A stretch of DNA of 64,000 nt from Salinicola acroporae (GTDB lineage: Bacteria > Pseudomonadota > Gammaproteobacteria > Pseudomonadales > Halomonadaceae): contig NZ_PZJW01000006.1 in NCBI RefSeq assembly GCF_003206615.1, positions 372,001 to 436,000 of the forward strand. Direction: 5' to 3'. Both the position numbers and the translations under genes were made by a program. This document shows, one piece after another, positions 1 to 6,876 of this stretch (its first letter is position 1; each line of letters begins with the position of its first letter). Below the pieces are notes generated by a model. It was given only the letters and a program-made list of their open reading frames with translations, ran no database searches and was not told the origin of the DNA.

Positions 1-221
1 CACAGTCACAGCTCGATCAAGCCGCCGATGCGTTCGATACGGTCATCAGCGACTATCCTCAAAGCAACAAGGTGCCGGATGCGCTGTACAAGCTGGGCCT
101 GCTGAAGGCGCGTCAGGGCGATGCGGAAGGCAGTCGGCAATTGCTGCAGCGGGTGCGCAGCGACTATCCCGATAGCAACGCCGCGCAGATGGCGGGCGAT
201 TTTCTCAATCAGATGGGCTGA
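1..221 (+). CDS. cpoB: CpoB/YbgF TPR protein, C-terminal end (partial)
   Basis: The reading frame is open from the window edge (first full codon at base 3) to a TGA at 219-221 and gives about 72 residues. These form two tetratricopeptide-like helical pairs: one around AFDTVISDYPQS followed by KVPDALYKLG, and one ending in QLLQRVRSDYPDS and AAQMAGDFL. This is the typical C-terminus of CpoB (YbgF), the periplasmic protein that links the Tol-Pal system to peptidoglycan synthesis during constriction. The N-terminal coiled coil and signal peptide lie outside the window. Another TPR protein of the YfiO/BamD type is possible, but ending just after the DYPxS repeat is usual for CpoB. Confidence 0.7.
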   Translation, partial: QSQLDQAADAFDTVISDYPQSNKVPDALYKLGLLKARQGDAEGSRQLLQRVRSDYPDSNAAQMAGDFLNQMG

Positions 222-269
222 CCGGATCGTTTAACGATCCGCCGGCGCCGCGACTCAGGATCTCCCCTT

Positions 270-1028
270 ATGACCTGCCATATCGATTACCAGGCGCCTG
301 CGGATCTGCTCGCCGGAAAGGTCGTGCTGGTGTCCGGCGCCAGCGCCGGCATCGGCAGGTCTGCGGCAATGACATACGCCCGCCACGGCGCCACGGTTAT
401 TCTGCTCGGGCGTAGCGTCAGCCGGCTCGAGGTGGTCTACGACGCCATCGAAGCCGTGGGGGCTCCGCAGCCGGCGATCTTCCCTCTCAATCTGGAAAGC
501 GCGACTGCCCAGGATCATCTGGCGGTGGCGACCAAGCTCGAGAAGGAGTTCGGACGCCTGGACGGATTGCTGCACAATGCGAGCATTCTGGGAGATCGGG
601 TGGCGGTGGCATCCTATGACCTGGAACTCTGGGCCAAGGTGATGCAGGTCAATTTCACCGCGACACTGGGGTTGACCCAGGCCCTGCTGCCGCTACTGGG
701 GCAATCCGCCAGTTCGTCGGTGGTGTTCACTTCCTCCAGCGTCGGACGACGGGGGCGGGCGAACTGGGGCGCCTATTCGACCTCGAAGTTCGCCACCGAG
801 GGACTGATGGAGATTCTGGCCGATGAGCACCACGAGTCGGCCATCCGTTTCAATTCTCTCAATCCCGGTGCCACGCGCACGGCCATGCGTCAGGCGGCCT
901 ATCCCGACGAGGATCCTCAGCGTCTTCGTACACCGGAAGAGATCATGCCGACTTATCTATGGCTGATGGGCCGGGATAGCGAAGGAATCAGTGGCGAGGC
1001 CTTCGACGCCCAGCCGCCGAAGCGCTGA
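270..1028 (+). CDS. yciK: Short-chain dehydrogenase/reductase, YciK family
   Basis: This 252-residue classical SDR has a cofactor motif of the TGxxxGIG type (SGASAGIG, residues 22-29), an NAS motif near residue 103, and the catalytic Ser155-157/Tyr169/Lys173 set in a YSTSK box. Length and motifs match YciK, a cytoplasmic NAD(P)-dependent oxidoreductase of unknown substrate. In Pseudomonas yciK sits beside ubiG and the MupP phosphatase. Here the same three genes are adjacent, but yciK faces the other two and the stops are only 6 bp apart. The ATG at 270 is the first in-frame start after the cpoB stop and leaves the N-terminus at family length. Confidence 0.85.
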   Translation: MTCHIDYQAPADLLAGKVVLVSGASAGIGRSAAMTYARHGATVILLGRSVSRLEVVYDAIEAVGAPQPAIFPLNLESATAQDHLAVATKLEKEFGRLDGLLHNASILGDRVAVASYDLELWAKVMQVNFTATLGLTQALLPLLGQSASSSVVFTSSSVGRRGRANWGAYSTSKFATEGLMEILADEHHESAIRFNSLNPGATRTAMRQAAYPDEDPQRLRTPEEIMPTYLWLMGRDSEGISGEAFDAQPPKR

Positions 1029-1034
1029 GTCCGG

Positions 1035-1712
1035 CTAGCGGGACGCCAGTAACGCCAGCAGTTCGTCGGCCAGGGACTCCGAGGTGTCGAACCAACGCTG
1101 CGCCGGCCAGTCGCCGAGCGGCTCCTCGGCCGGGATATAGCCGTAACGAACGGCAATTGCCGTCATCCCGGCCCGCTCCGCAGCTTCCATGTCCCGGCGG
1201 TGGTCCCCGACATACCAGCACTCTTCCGGTTTCACGTCCAGTCGACGAGCGGCGAACCACAGCGGTTCCGGTTCGGGTTTTCTGACAGCCAGATCGTCGG
1301 CACAGACCAGCACCCCAGGACGCAACGAGAGCGCCTCGATCAGCGGTTCCGCATAGGCCCTGGGCTTGTTGGTGACGATCCCCCAACCCCGCGTTTCCGC
1401 TTCCCAGCGCGCGATGAGGTCTGCCAACCCCGGATAGACGCGACTGTTGTCGGCCACGACTTCCGCATAGCGATCCAGCAGATATTGACGGGCGCCAGCG
1501 TGTTGCGGGTGATCGCTGGCGAGGTCCAGTGCCAGGGTCACCAGGGCGCTCCCGCCATTGGAGACCTGGGCCCGGATGACGGGATAGGGAAGCCGCTCCA
1601 TGCCATGATGCTCCCTCAATCGGTTGGTGGCTTCGGCCAGGTCGGGAGCGGTGTCGACCAGGGTGCCGTCGAGGTCGAACAGCAGCGCTTTCGGGAGGGT
1701 ATACGGGGTCAT
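1035..1712 (-). CDS. mupP: HAD-family phosphatase, MupP/Gph type
   Basis: This 225-residue HAD hydrolase carries motif I LFDLDGTL (Asp13, Asp15), motif II around VTNKP (Thr114-Asn115), the motif III lysine at 145 (RKPEPEP) and motif [14 protein letters not shown] (Asp170, Asp174). Automatic annotation would say phosphoglycolate phosphatase. However, the GDHxRDxEAA form of motif IV and the neighbours ubiG and yciK match Pseudomonas MupP, which dephosphorylates N-acetylmuramate 6-phosphate in the cell-wall recycling route that bypasses de novo UDP-MurNAc synthesis. Its ATG overlaps the ubiG stop by 4 bp (ATGA), so the pair is probably translationally coupled. The Gph role remains possible. Confidence 0.7.
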   Translation of the reverse strand: MTPYTLPKALLFDLDGTLVDTAPDLAEATNRLREHHGMERLPYPVIRAQVSNGGSALVTLALDLASDHPQHAGARQYLLDRYAEVVADNSRVYPGLADLIARWEAETRGWGIVTNKPRAYAEPLIEALSLRPGVLVCADDLAVRKPEPEPLWFAARRLDVKPEECWYVGDHRRDMEAAERAGMTAIAVRYGYIPAEEPLGDWPAQRWFDTSESLADELLALLASR

Positions 1713-2464
1713 TTGTCGTTGCCGCTACCGGTCCACTCGGGGCGCACATGCACCATGTAGTTGACCGAGACATCGTTGGGGGTCAGCCGGTAGCGTCGGG
1801 ACAGTGGGTTGTAGGTCAGCCCGGTCTGGTCTTGCAGTCGCAGGCCCGACTGCCGACACCAGCCGGAAAGCTCGGAGGGACGGATCAGCTTGCGGTAGTC
1901 GTGAGTGCCCTTCGGCAGCAGGCCCAGCACGTATTCGGCACCGACAATCGCGAAGGCGTAGGATTTCGGATTGCGATTGATCGTCGAGAAGAACAGATGG
2001 CCGCCGGGTTTGACCAGCTTGGCACAGGCCGCGACGACCGACGCCGGATCCGGCACATGCTCGAGCATCTCGAGGCAGGTCACCACGTCGAATTCACCAC
2101 TGTGCGCCTCCGCCATCGCTTCCACGCTGACGCAGCGATAATCGACCTCCACGCCGCTCTCCTGCTGGTGCAGCCTTGCGACCGCCAGGGGGGCCTCTCC
2201 CAGATCGATCCCGGTAACCTCGGCGCCGCGCATCGCCATGGCTTCACTCAGGATCCCGCCTCCGCAACCGACATCGATGACCCGCTTGCCGGCCAGAGGG
2301 ACATGGGCGTCGATGAAGCCCAGGCGCAGCGGGTTGATATCGTGCAACGGCTTGAAATCGCCTTCCCGATCCCACCAGCGGCTGGCGAGCGCATCGAATT
2401 TGGCGATTTCGGCATGGTCGACGTTGTGATGCAAGGAGGTGGCGTCGTGAGGTGATGATGTCAT
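1709..2464 (-). CDS. ubiG: Ubiquinone biosynthesis O-methyltransferase UbiG
   Basis: UbiG performs both SAM-dependent O-methylations in ubiquinone synthesis, acting on membrane-bound polyprenyl intermediates. The 251-residue product has methyltransferase motif [10 protein letters not shown] at residues 62-70, followed by the acidic motif [17 protein letters not shown] and the [10 protein letters not shown] block typical of UbiG. The ATG at 2464 is preferred over an upstream in-frame start (2527) because GGAAAGGAAAT lies at ribosome-binding distance and the E. coli protein is about 240 residues. Its stop overlaps the start of the downstream phosphatase. The 270-bp gap to galU should hold divergent promoters. 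Confidence 0.93.
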   Translation of the reverse strand: MTSSPHDATSLHHNVDHAEIAKFDALASRWWDREGDFKPLHDINPLRLGFIDAHVPLAGKRVIDVGCGGGILSEAMAMRGAEVTGIDLGEAPLAVARLHQQESGVEVDYRCVSVEAMAEAHSGEFDVVTCLEMLEHVPDPASVVAACAKLVKPGGHLFFSTINRNPKSYAFAIVGAEYVLGLLPKGTHDYRKLIRPSELSGWCRQSGLRLQDQTGLTYNPLSRRYRLTPNDVSVNYMVHVRPEWTGSGNDK

Positions 2465-2737
2465 GAACGGATTTCCTTTCCGGGAATGTCGGTACACCGT
2501 CAGGCGGGGACGGCCGGCCAAGCGCATGGCGGTGCATCGCTTTACGATATTCTACTATGGACGGTAGCTTGTCTGGAGGCCATGTCGGCGAAAAGCGAAT
2601 CGGTAGGGCAGTGTCTCGAGTTGTCGCTTTTCTGCGACTGTGCTTTCGGCTTCTCGCCCGCTAAGCTAGCAGAAGGATACGCTGTCGGGACACCGGCAAT
2701 CGTTGATTTCATACCCAGGAAGGGAAGGACCTAAAAG

Positions 2738-3625
2738 ATGATTCGCAAGGCCGTACTGCCCGTCGCCGGATTCGGCACCCGCTGTTTACCCGCTTCCAAG
2801 GCGATCCCCAAAGAGATGATCACCATCGTCGACAAACCGGTGATTCAGTACGTGGTCACCGAGGCAGTCAAGGCGGGCATCAAGGAGATCGTCCTGGTCA
2901 CTCACTCCTCGAAGAGCGCCATCGAGAACCATTTCGACAAGCACTTCGAACTCGAGACCCAGCTCGAGGCCAAGGGCAAGAACGAACTGCTCGAAGAGCT
3001 TCGCAACATCATCCCGGACGACGTCAATATCATCAGCGTACGCCAGCCGGAGGCGCTGGGGTTGGGACACGCCATCCTGTGCGCCCGCCCGGTCATCGGC
3101 AATGACCCGTTCGCCGTGCTGTTGCCCGATGTGGTCATCGATGACGACGGCATGGCCAGTAACGATCTCACCGGCATGATCAAGGCATTCGACGAGACCG
3201 GCAAAGCCCAGATCATGGTCGAAACCGTTCCCAAGGAGCTGACGTACAAGTACGGCATCGTGGCTCTCGAGGGTGACGAGCCCGCCGCCGGCAAGAGCGC
3301 GCCGCTGACCGGCATGGTCGAGAAGCCGAAGGTCGAGGAGGCACCCTCCACGCTGGCCGTGATTGGCCGCTACCTGCTGCCGGGCGAGATCTTTCCGATC
3401 CTGGCCGAGACACCCCCGGGTGCGGGTAACGAGATTCAACTGACCGATGCCATCGAGACCCTGCGCAAGAACAGCGGTGCGGCGGCCTATCGCATGCAGG
3501 GCCAGACCTACGACTGCGGCAGCCAGCTCGGCTACCTCGAAGCGACCCTGGCGCTGGGGCGGAAACATCCGACCCTCGGTGAGGGCTTCCGTCAGTTGAT
3601 CCAGCAATACGCGGCCGAGGACTAA
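2738..3625 (+). CDS. galU: UTP--glucose-1-phosphate uridylyltransferase GalU
   Basis: GalU makes UDP-glucose from UTP and glucose 1-phosphate in the cytoplasm and feeds envelope polysaccharide and osmoadaptation pathways. The 295-residue sequence starts with the nucleotidyltransferase signature AVLPVAGFGTRCLPASKAIPKEM (quoted in part: GFGTRCLPASK), then DKPVIQYVV, the metal-binding LLPDVVIDDD region and the VEKPKVEEAPS sugar-nucleotide loop. All are standard for bacterial GalU of about 290-300 residues. A purine-rich stretch (AGGAAGGGAAGGACC) precedes the ATG. The downstream UDP-glucose dehydrogenase homologue begins 4 bp after the stop, so the two form an operon. Confidence 0.95.
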   Translation: MIRKAVLPVAGFGTRCLPASKAIPKEMITIVDKPVIQYVVTEAVKAGIKEIVLVTHSSKSAIENHFDKHFELETQLEAKGKNELLEELRNIIPDDVNIISVRQPEALGLGHAILCARPVIGNDPFAVLLPDVVIDDDGMASNDLTGMIKAFDETGKAQIMVETVPKELTYKYGIVALEGDEPAAGKSAPLTGMVEKPKVEEAPSTLAVIGRYLLPGEIFPILAETPPGAGNEIQLTDAIETLRKNSGAAAYRMQGQTYDCGSQLGYLEATLALGRKHPTLGEGFRQLIQQYAAED

Positions 3626-3629
3626 GTCG

Positions 3630-4910
3630 ATGCGCGTGGTCGTACATGGTAGCGAACTGGCCGCGGCAACCGCCGCCGCCGCATTGTGCTCGGTTGGGCA
3701 TCAGGTTACCTGGATGCCACATGCCGAATTTCGCTGGGACAGCCTGGCGCGTGCCGACTGGCTGATCAGCGAGCCCGGACTGAAGGACCAGATTCTGGTG
3801 GGCGAGGAGTCCGGCCAGTTGGCGATCGTGGACGAGGTGCCGGCGGACGCCGACGCCGACGTCCATTGGCTGGCACTCTCCCCGGATCAACGCGAGTCGG
3901 CGGAAAGCTACGTCCGGCAGGTGCCGGGGCGCCAGAGCACACCTCTGATCATCGTCAACAACTCCACGTTCCCGGTAGGACAAACGGAGAAACTCGAAGC
4001 ATTACTGGGTCACGCCGGCCAAGTGGCCGTGGCGCTGCCCGACCGCATCGAGGAGGGGCGTGCCTGGGAAACGTTCACCCGACCCGCGCACTGGCTGCTG
4101 GGGAGCGAGGACGAGTGGGGAACCCAGCAGATTCGCGAGCTGCTGCGAGCCTTCAATCGGCGCCACGAGGTGTTCCAATTGATGCCCCGGCGTGCCGCCG
4201 AACTGACCAAGCTGGCCATCAACGGCATGCTGGCGACGCGGATCAGCTTCATGAACGAGCTGGCAGGCCTTGCCGACTCGCTCGCCGTGGACGTGGAGTA
4301 TGTGCGCCAGGGGATGGGGGCCGATACCCGCATCGGCTTCGAATATCTCTATCCCGGCTGTGGCTTCGGCGGCCCCAACTTTTCGCGGGACCTGATGCGT
4401 CTGGCCGACGTCCAGCACTCGACCGGGCGGGAATCCCATCTGCTGGAGCACGTCCTCGACATCAACGAGAGCAAGAAAGAGACGCTGTTCCGCAAGCTCT
4501 GGAACCACTTCAAGGGGGAACTGGAAGGCCGCACCGTGGCCATCTGGGGCGCCGCCTTCAAACCGGGAACGGCGCGGATCGATCATGCGCCGGTCCTGAC
4601 GCTGCTGGAAGCGCTGTGGGCGCAGGGCGTCACGGTCAAGGTCCACGATCCGGCGGCACTGCATGCGCTGGGTGAACTCTATCCCGACCATCCGCAACTG
4701 ATCTTGTGCGAGGGCGATTTCTACAGCGCTTGCGAGGATGCAGATGCCCTGATGCTGGTGACGGAGTGGAAGTGCTACTGGAATCCGGACTGGCGTCGGC
4801 TGCTGCAATCGCTGAAGACGCCGCTGATCCTGGATGGCCGCAACATCTACGACCCCGCTTACGTGGCTTCCCGCGGACTGGTCTATCGCGGGATCGGCCG
4901 CCGCGCCTAG
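3630..4910 (+). CDS. UDP-glucose 6-dehydrogenase homologue lacking catalytic Cys
   Basis: The 426-residue protein has the overall UDP-glucose/GDP-mannose dehydrogenase layout: an N-terminal nucleotide-binding half, a central helix with AAELTKLAINGMLATRISFMNELA-like sequence (Lys194 and Asn198 kept) and a C-terminal UDP-binding domain (AIWGAAFKPGTARIDHAP). The hallmark GGSCFPKD motif is replaced by GGPNFSRD at 247-254, so the catalytic cysteine is Asn250 and the lysine is Arg253. The N-terminal GxGYVG NAD loop is also absent (VVVHGSELAAATAAA). Cys244, six residues upstream, is unlikely to substitute. It is cotranscribed with galU. It may be a pseudo-enzyme or have another role; oxidation of UDP-glucose is doubtful. 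Confidence 0.8.
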   Translation: MRVVVHGSELAAATAAAALCSVGHQVTWMPHAEFRWDSLARADWLISEPGLKDQILVGEESGQLAIVDEVPADADADVHWLALSPDQRESAESYVRQVPGRQSTPLIIVNNSTFPVGQTEKLEALLGHAGQVAVALPDRIEEGRAWETFTRPAHWLLGSEDEWGTQQIRELLRAFNRRHEVFQLMPRRAAELTKLAINGMLATRISFMNELAGLADSLAVDVEYVRQGMGADTRIGFEYLYPGCGFGGPNFSRDLMRLADVQHSTGRESHLLEHVLDINESKKETLFRKLWNHFKGELEGRTVAIWGAAFKPGTARIDHAPVLTLLEALWAQGVTVKVHDPAALHALGELYPDHPQLILCEGDFYSACEDADALMLVTEWKCYWNPDWRRLLQSLKTPLILDGRNIYDPAYVASRGLVYRGIGRRA

Positions 4911-4920
4911 TCCCGCCTCC

Positions 4921-4967
4921 GGCGAGCGCCTGAATCCTGGCCCGTGGCCGGGGTTTAGACGCTCGCC
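4921..4967. terminator. Long hairpin between convergent genes
   Basis: Bases 4921-4942 pair with 4946-4967 around a 3-base CGT loop. The outer GGCGAGCG/CGCTCGCC arm is perfect, and most of the few internal mismatches are G-U type. There is no clear T-run. It lies just after the galU operon and overlaps the stop codon of the opposite-strand SOD-like gene, so a bidirectional terminator or RNA-stabilising role is likely. Confidence 0.5.
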
Positions 4968-5548
4968 TCGATGTTGAGTTGCGCGTATTCCCAGTTCAAG
5001 TGGGGCCACAACGCATCGAAATATTCGCCTCGGCGTTGAGGGTAATCGATTCGGTAGGCGTCCTCGTTCAGGGCAATGGCCAGCAGCGGTGCCACTTCGG
5101 GGGGGCGCGCTCCAGTGGGCGAATGCCGCAGTTCCAGCTTGCCGTCGGCATCGACCGCCAGCCAGGACCACCCCTCCGAGACGTCTTGAATGCTGGCCCG
5201 CCATCGATGTTGCAGCGCCCCGGGACCGCCAAAAGCCTGATCGATTCTTCGCGCCAGGCCGTCGGGCATCGCGACGCCGACGCCACTGAGTCCGTGCCAG
5301 AAGAACACCAGATTCCAGGCCTCCTGCGCGGATCGGCGAATCTCGTCCTCGTCGTGTTCGGCAAGGCTTGCTAAAGAGCGCCCGGGTAGCCTTGGCTCTC
5401 GAGCGTTGAGTGCATCGATATGGCGGCGATGGTAATGGCTATAGAGCAGGTCGACTTGAGCCCGTGATACCTCGGGCTCCAGCGAATGGCGCTCGAATGG
5501 CAGGGCGGGCAACTCGAATCGGGTAGCAAATTCAGGCATCTGGCTCAT
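4955..5548 (-). CDS. Fe/Mn superoxide dismutase-like protein without metal ligands
   Basis: Almost the whole Fe/Mn-SOD framework is visible across 197 residues: FELPALPFERHSLEPE at the start, RSAQEAWNLVFFWHGL in the middle, then WSWLAVDADGKLEL, PLLAIALNEDAYRIDY and HLNWEYA at the end. Aligned with FeSOD, all four metal ligands are changed: the His of EPHIS is Glu26, the His of WNH is Leu80, and the Asp and His of DVWEHAY are Ala159 and Asp163. The equivalent of the Fe-type Gln69 (Gln75) remains. It therefore cannot bind iron or manganese in the usual way and should not be annotated as an active SOD. Metal-less SOD-fold proteins are known elsewhere, such as mitochondrial ribosomal proteins. 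Its function here is unknown. Confidence 0.85.
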   Translation of the reverse strand: MSQMPEFATRFELPALPFERHSLEPEVSRAQVDLLYSHYHRRHIDALNAREPRLPGRSLASLAEHDEDEIRRSAQEAWNLVFFWHGLSGVGVAMPDGLARRIDQAFGGPGALQHRWRASIQDVSEGWSWLAVDADGKLELRHSPTGARPPEVAPLLAIALNEDAYRIDYPQRRGEYFDALWPHLNWEYAQLNIEASV

Positions 5549-5867
5549 CGACGAGTGTGGTTGGAGAGGGCTACATTACGGCCCATCGGAAGCGGGCATG
5601 CTACCGCGATCGCGCCCGCCATCGCCAACTCGGCGACGACGGGCCTTCAGTGTTCAGTATTGCGCGAGCCGGCTGCGACCAAGTATGGGCTTTGCACCGG
5701 CTTTCACGTAACGTGATCCCGTCAGCCGCTCGAGCCCCTTTTCGTGGCATAGTGGCATCCATGGCCGAGGCGTCGGAACCGACTTCCGGGCTCCAGGACC
5801 TGGAGGTCGAGCGCAGTTCCTGTGTTACGCACCATCCGCATCACTATTGGCAAGGTATACGACGGCA
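5549..5867. other. Intergenic stretch, no gene seen
   Basis: About 320 bp separate the SOD-like gene from the coiled-coil gene. No reading frame here has a family signature or a convincing ribosome-binding site. It must carry divergent promoters. The only regular structure noticed is a 13-bp palindrome at 5704-5716. Confidence 0.6.
5704..5716. promoter_or_regulatory. 13-bp palindrome TCACGT-A-ACGTGA
   Basis: This is a perfect inverted repeat with a one-base centre, lying between the divergent SOD-like and coiled-coil genes. It could be an operator, but a repeat this short in a GC-rich genome may be chance. No regulator was matched to it. Confidence 0.25.
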
Positions 5868-6872
5868 ATGCCATCACAATCGGACGAGCATCGCGCATCC
5901 CCAACCATCGTTCCTGATCGAGACGACATGACGACACGCCGCTCGAGAGCGGTTCATTATCAAGGTTCTCCCGGACGCGGCCGCGCCCGGGTATGGCCAT
6001 TGTGGTTTCTCATTCTGCTGCTCATTGCCGGCGCGCTCGCGGGAGGCTGGCTGCTCTGGCAGCGGCTGGACGTGCAGCACGCCCAGATCGACCGGCTCAA
6101 CCAGCGTCTGGATGCGACCGGTTCGACCCTGGACGCTTCCGGAGAAAGCTTGAGGGCCGAGTTCGATCGCCTACGTGACCAGTTGGAGGCCACGCGAGCG
6201 GCGGTGGGGAGCCTGGAGACGCGGGTGGCGGATTCCCGGTCGAACGACCAGACGACTCAGCAGATCCAGAAACTGCAGGACACCGATCAGAATCTCCAGG
6301 GATTGGTCGACACGCTGCGATCCTCGCTCGACGCCCTCGAGAGCACCGGCAAGGATGAGCGCGGCGCGCTGGCTGCCAAGCTGGCCTCGCTCGAGAGTGG
6401 CCAGGATCAGCAGGGAGGTCGCCTCGATTCGATGTCCAACTCGCTCGATCAGCAGCAGCAGGAGCGCCAGGCACTATCGAAGCAACTCACCACCTCGCTC
6501 GAGGAGTTGCGTCAGTCCCAACAGGCGCTCTCTCGCCAGGTCGAAGGAAACGACTCGACTGACCTGGGTGCCGCCATCGCGAATCTCGAATCCCGGGTCG
6601 AGACGCTTGCCCAGCAGGACGTGCCATCGACGGACGCCGTGAATCAGCTTCGTAGCTCGGTGACGGAACTTCGCCAGGGCCAGACGGCTCTCAATGCCGG
6701 TCTCGAATCGCTGCAGTCGCGGGTCAATGCGCTGCCAACGGGGGCGAGTGCGAACCAGATTCGCGAACTCAAGGAACGGCTGGGGTCCCTCGAGGCCAGC
6801 CGTTCGCAACTGACGAGCCGCGTGGCCTCGTTGATCACGGACGTTTCCAACCTGCAGCGCGGCGGAGGTTGA
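5868..6872 (+). CDS. Membrane-anchored coiled-coil protein upstream of tamAB
   Basis: The product (334 residues from ATG 5868; 314 from ATG 5928) has a basic cytoplasmic head, one strong transmembrane segment (WPLWFLILLLIAGALAGGWLLW) and then about 270 residues of near-continuous heptads rich in Leu, Gln, Ser, Asp and Arg. It is therefore an inner-membrane protein with a long periplasmic coiled coil. Its stop lies 4 bp before tamA, so the three genes probably form an operon and the product may work with the TamA-TamB assembly module. I recognise no named family. The start is uncertain: a TTG at 5847 and ATGs at 5868 and 5928 are all in frame, and 5868 has CAAGG upstream. Confidence 0.75.
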   Translation: MPSQSDEHRASPTIVPDRDDMTTRRSRAVHYQGSPGRGRARVWPLWFLILLLIAGALAGGWLLWQRLDVQHAQIDRLNQRLDATGSTLDASGESLRAEFDRLRDQLEATRAAVGSLETRVADSRSNDQTTQQIQKLQDTDQNLQGLVDTLRSSLDALESTGKDERGALAAKLASLESGQDQQGGRLDSMSNSLDQQQQERQALSKQLTTSLEELRQSQQALSRQVEGNDSTDLGAAIANLESRVETLAQQDVPSTDAVNQLRSSVTELRQGQTALNAGLESLQSRVNALPTGASANQIRELKERLGSLEASRSQLTSRVASLITDVSNLQRGGG

Positions 6873-6876
6873 TCTC

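Noticed and set aside
2486-2734. 82-codon frame between ubiG and galU
   Set aside because: It overlaps the expected divergent promoters, has no ribosome-binding site or recognised family, and ends at the galU leader.
4955-5548. Annotation as active superoxide dismutase
   Set aside because: All four metal ligands are replaced.
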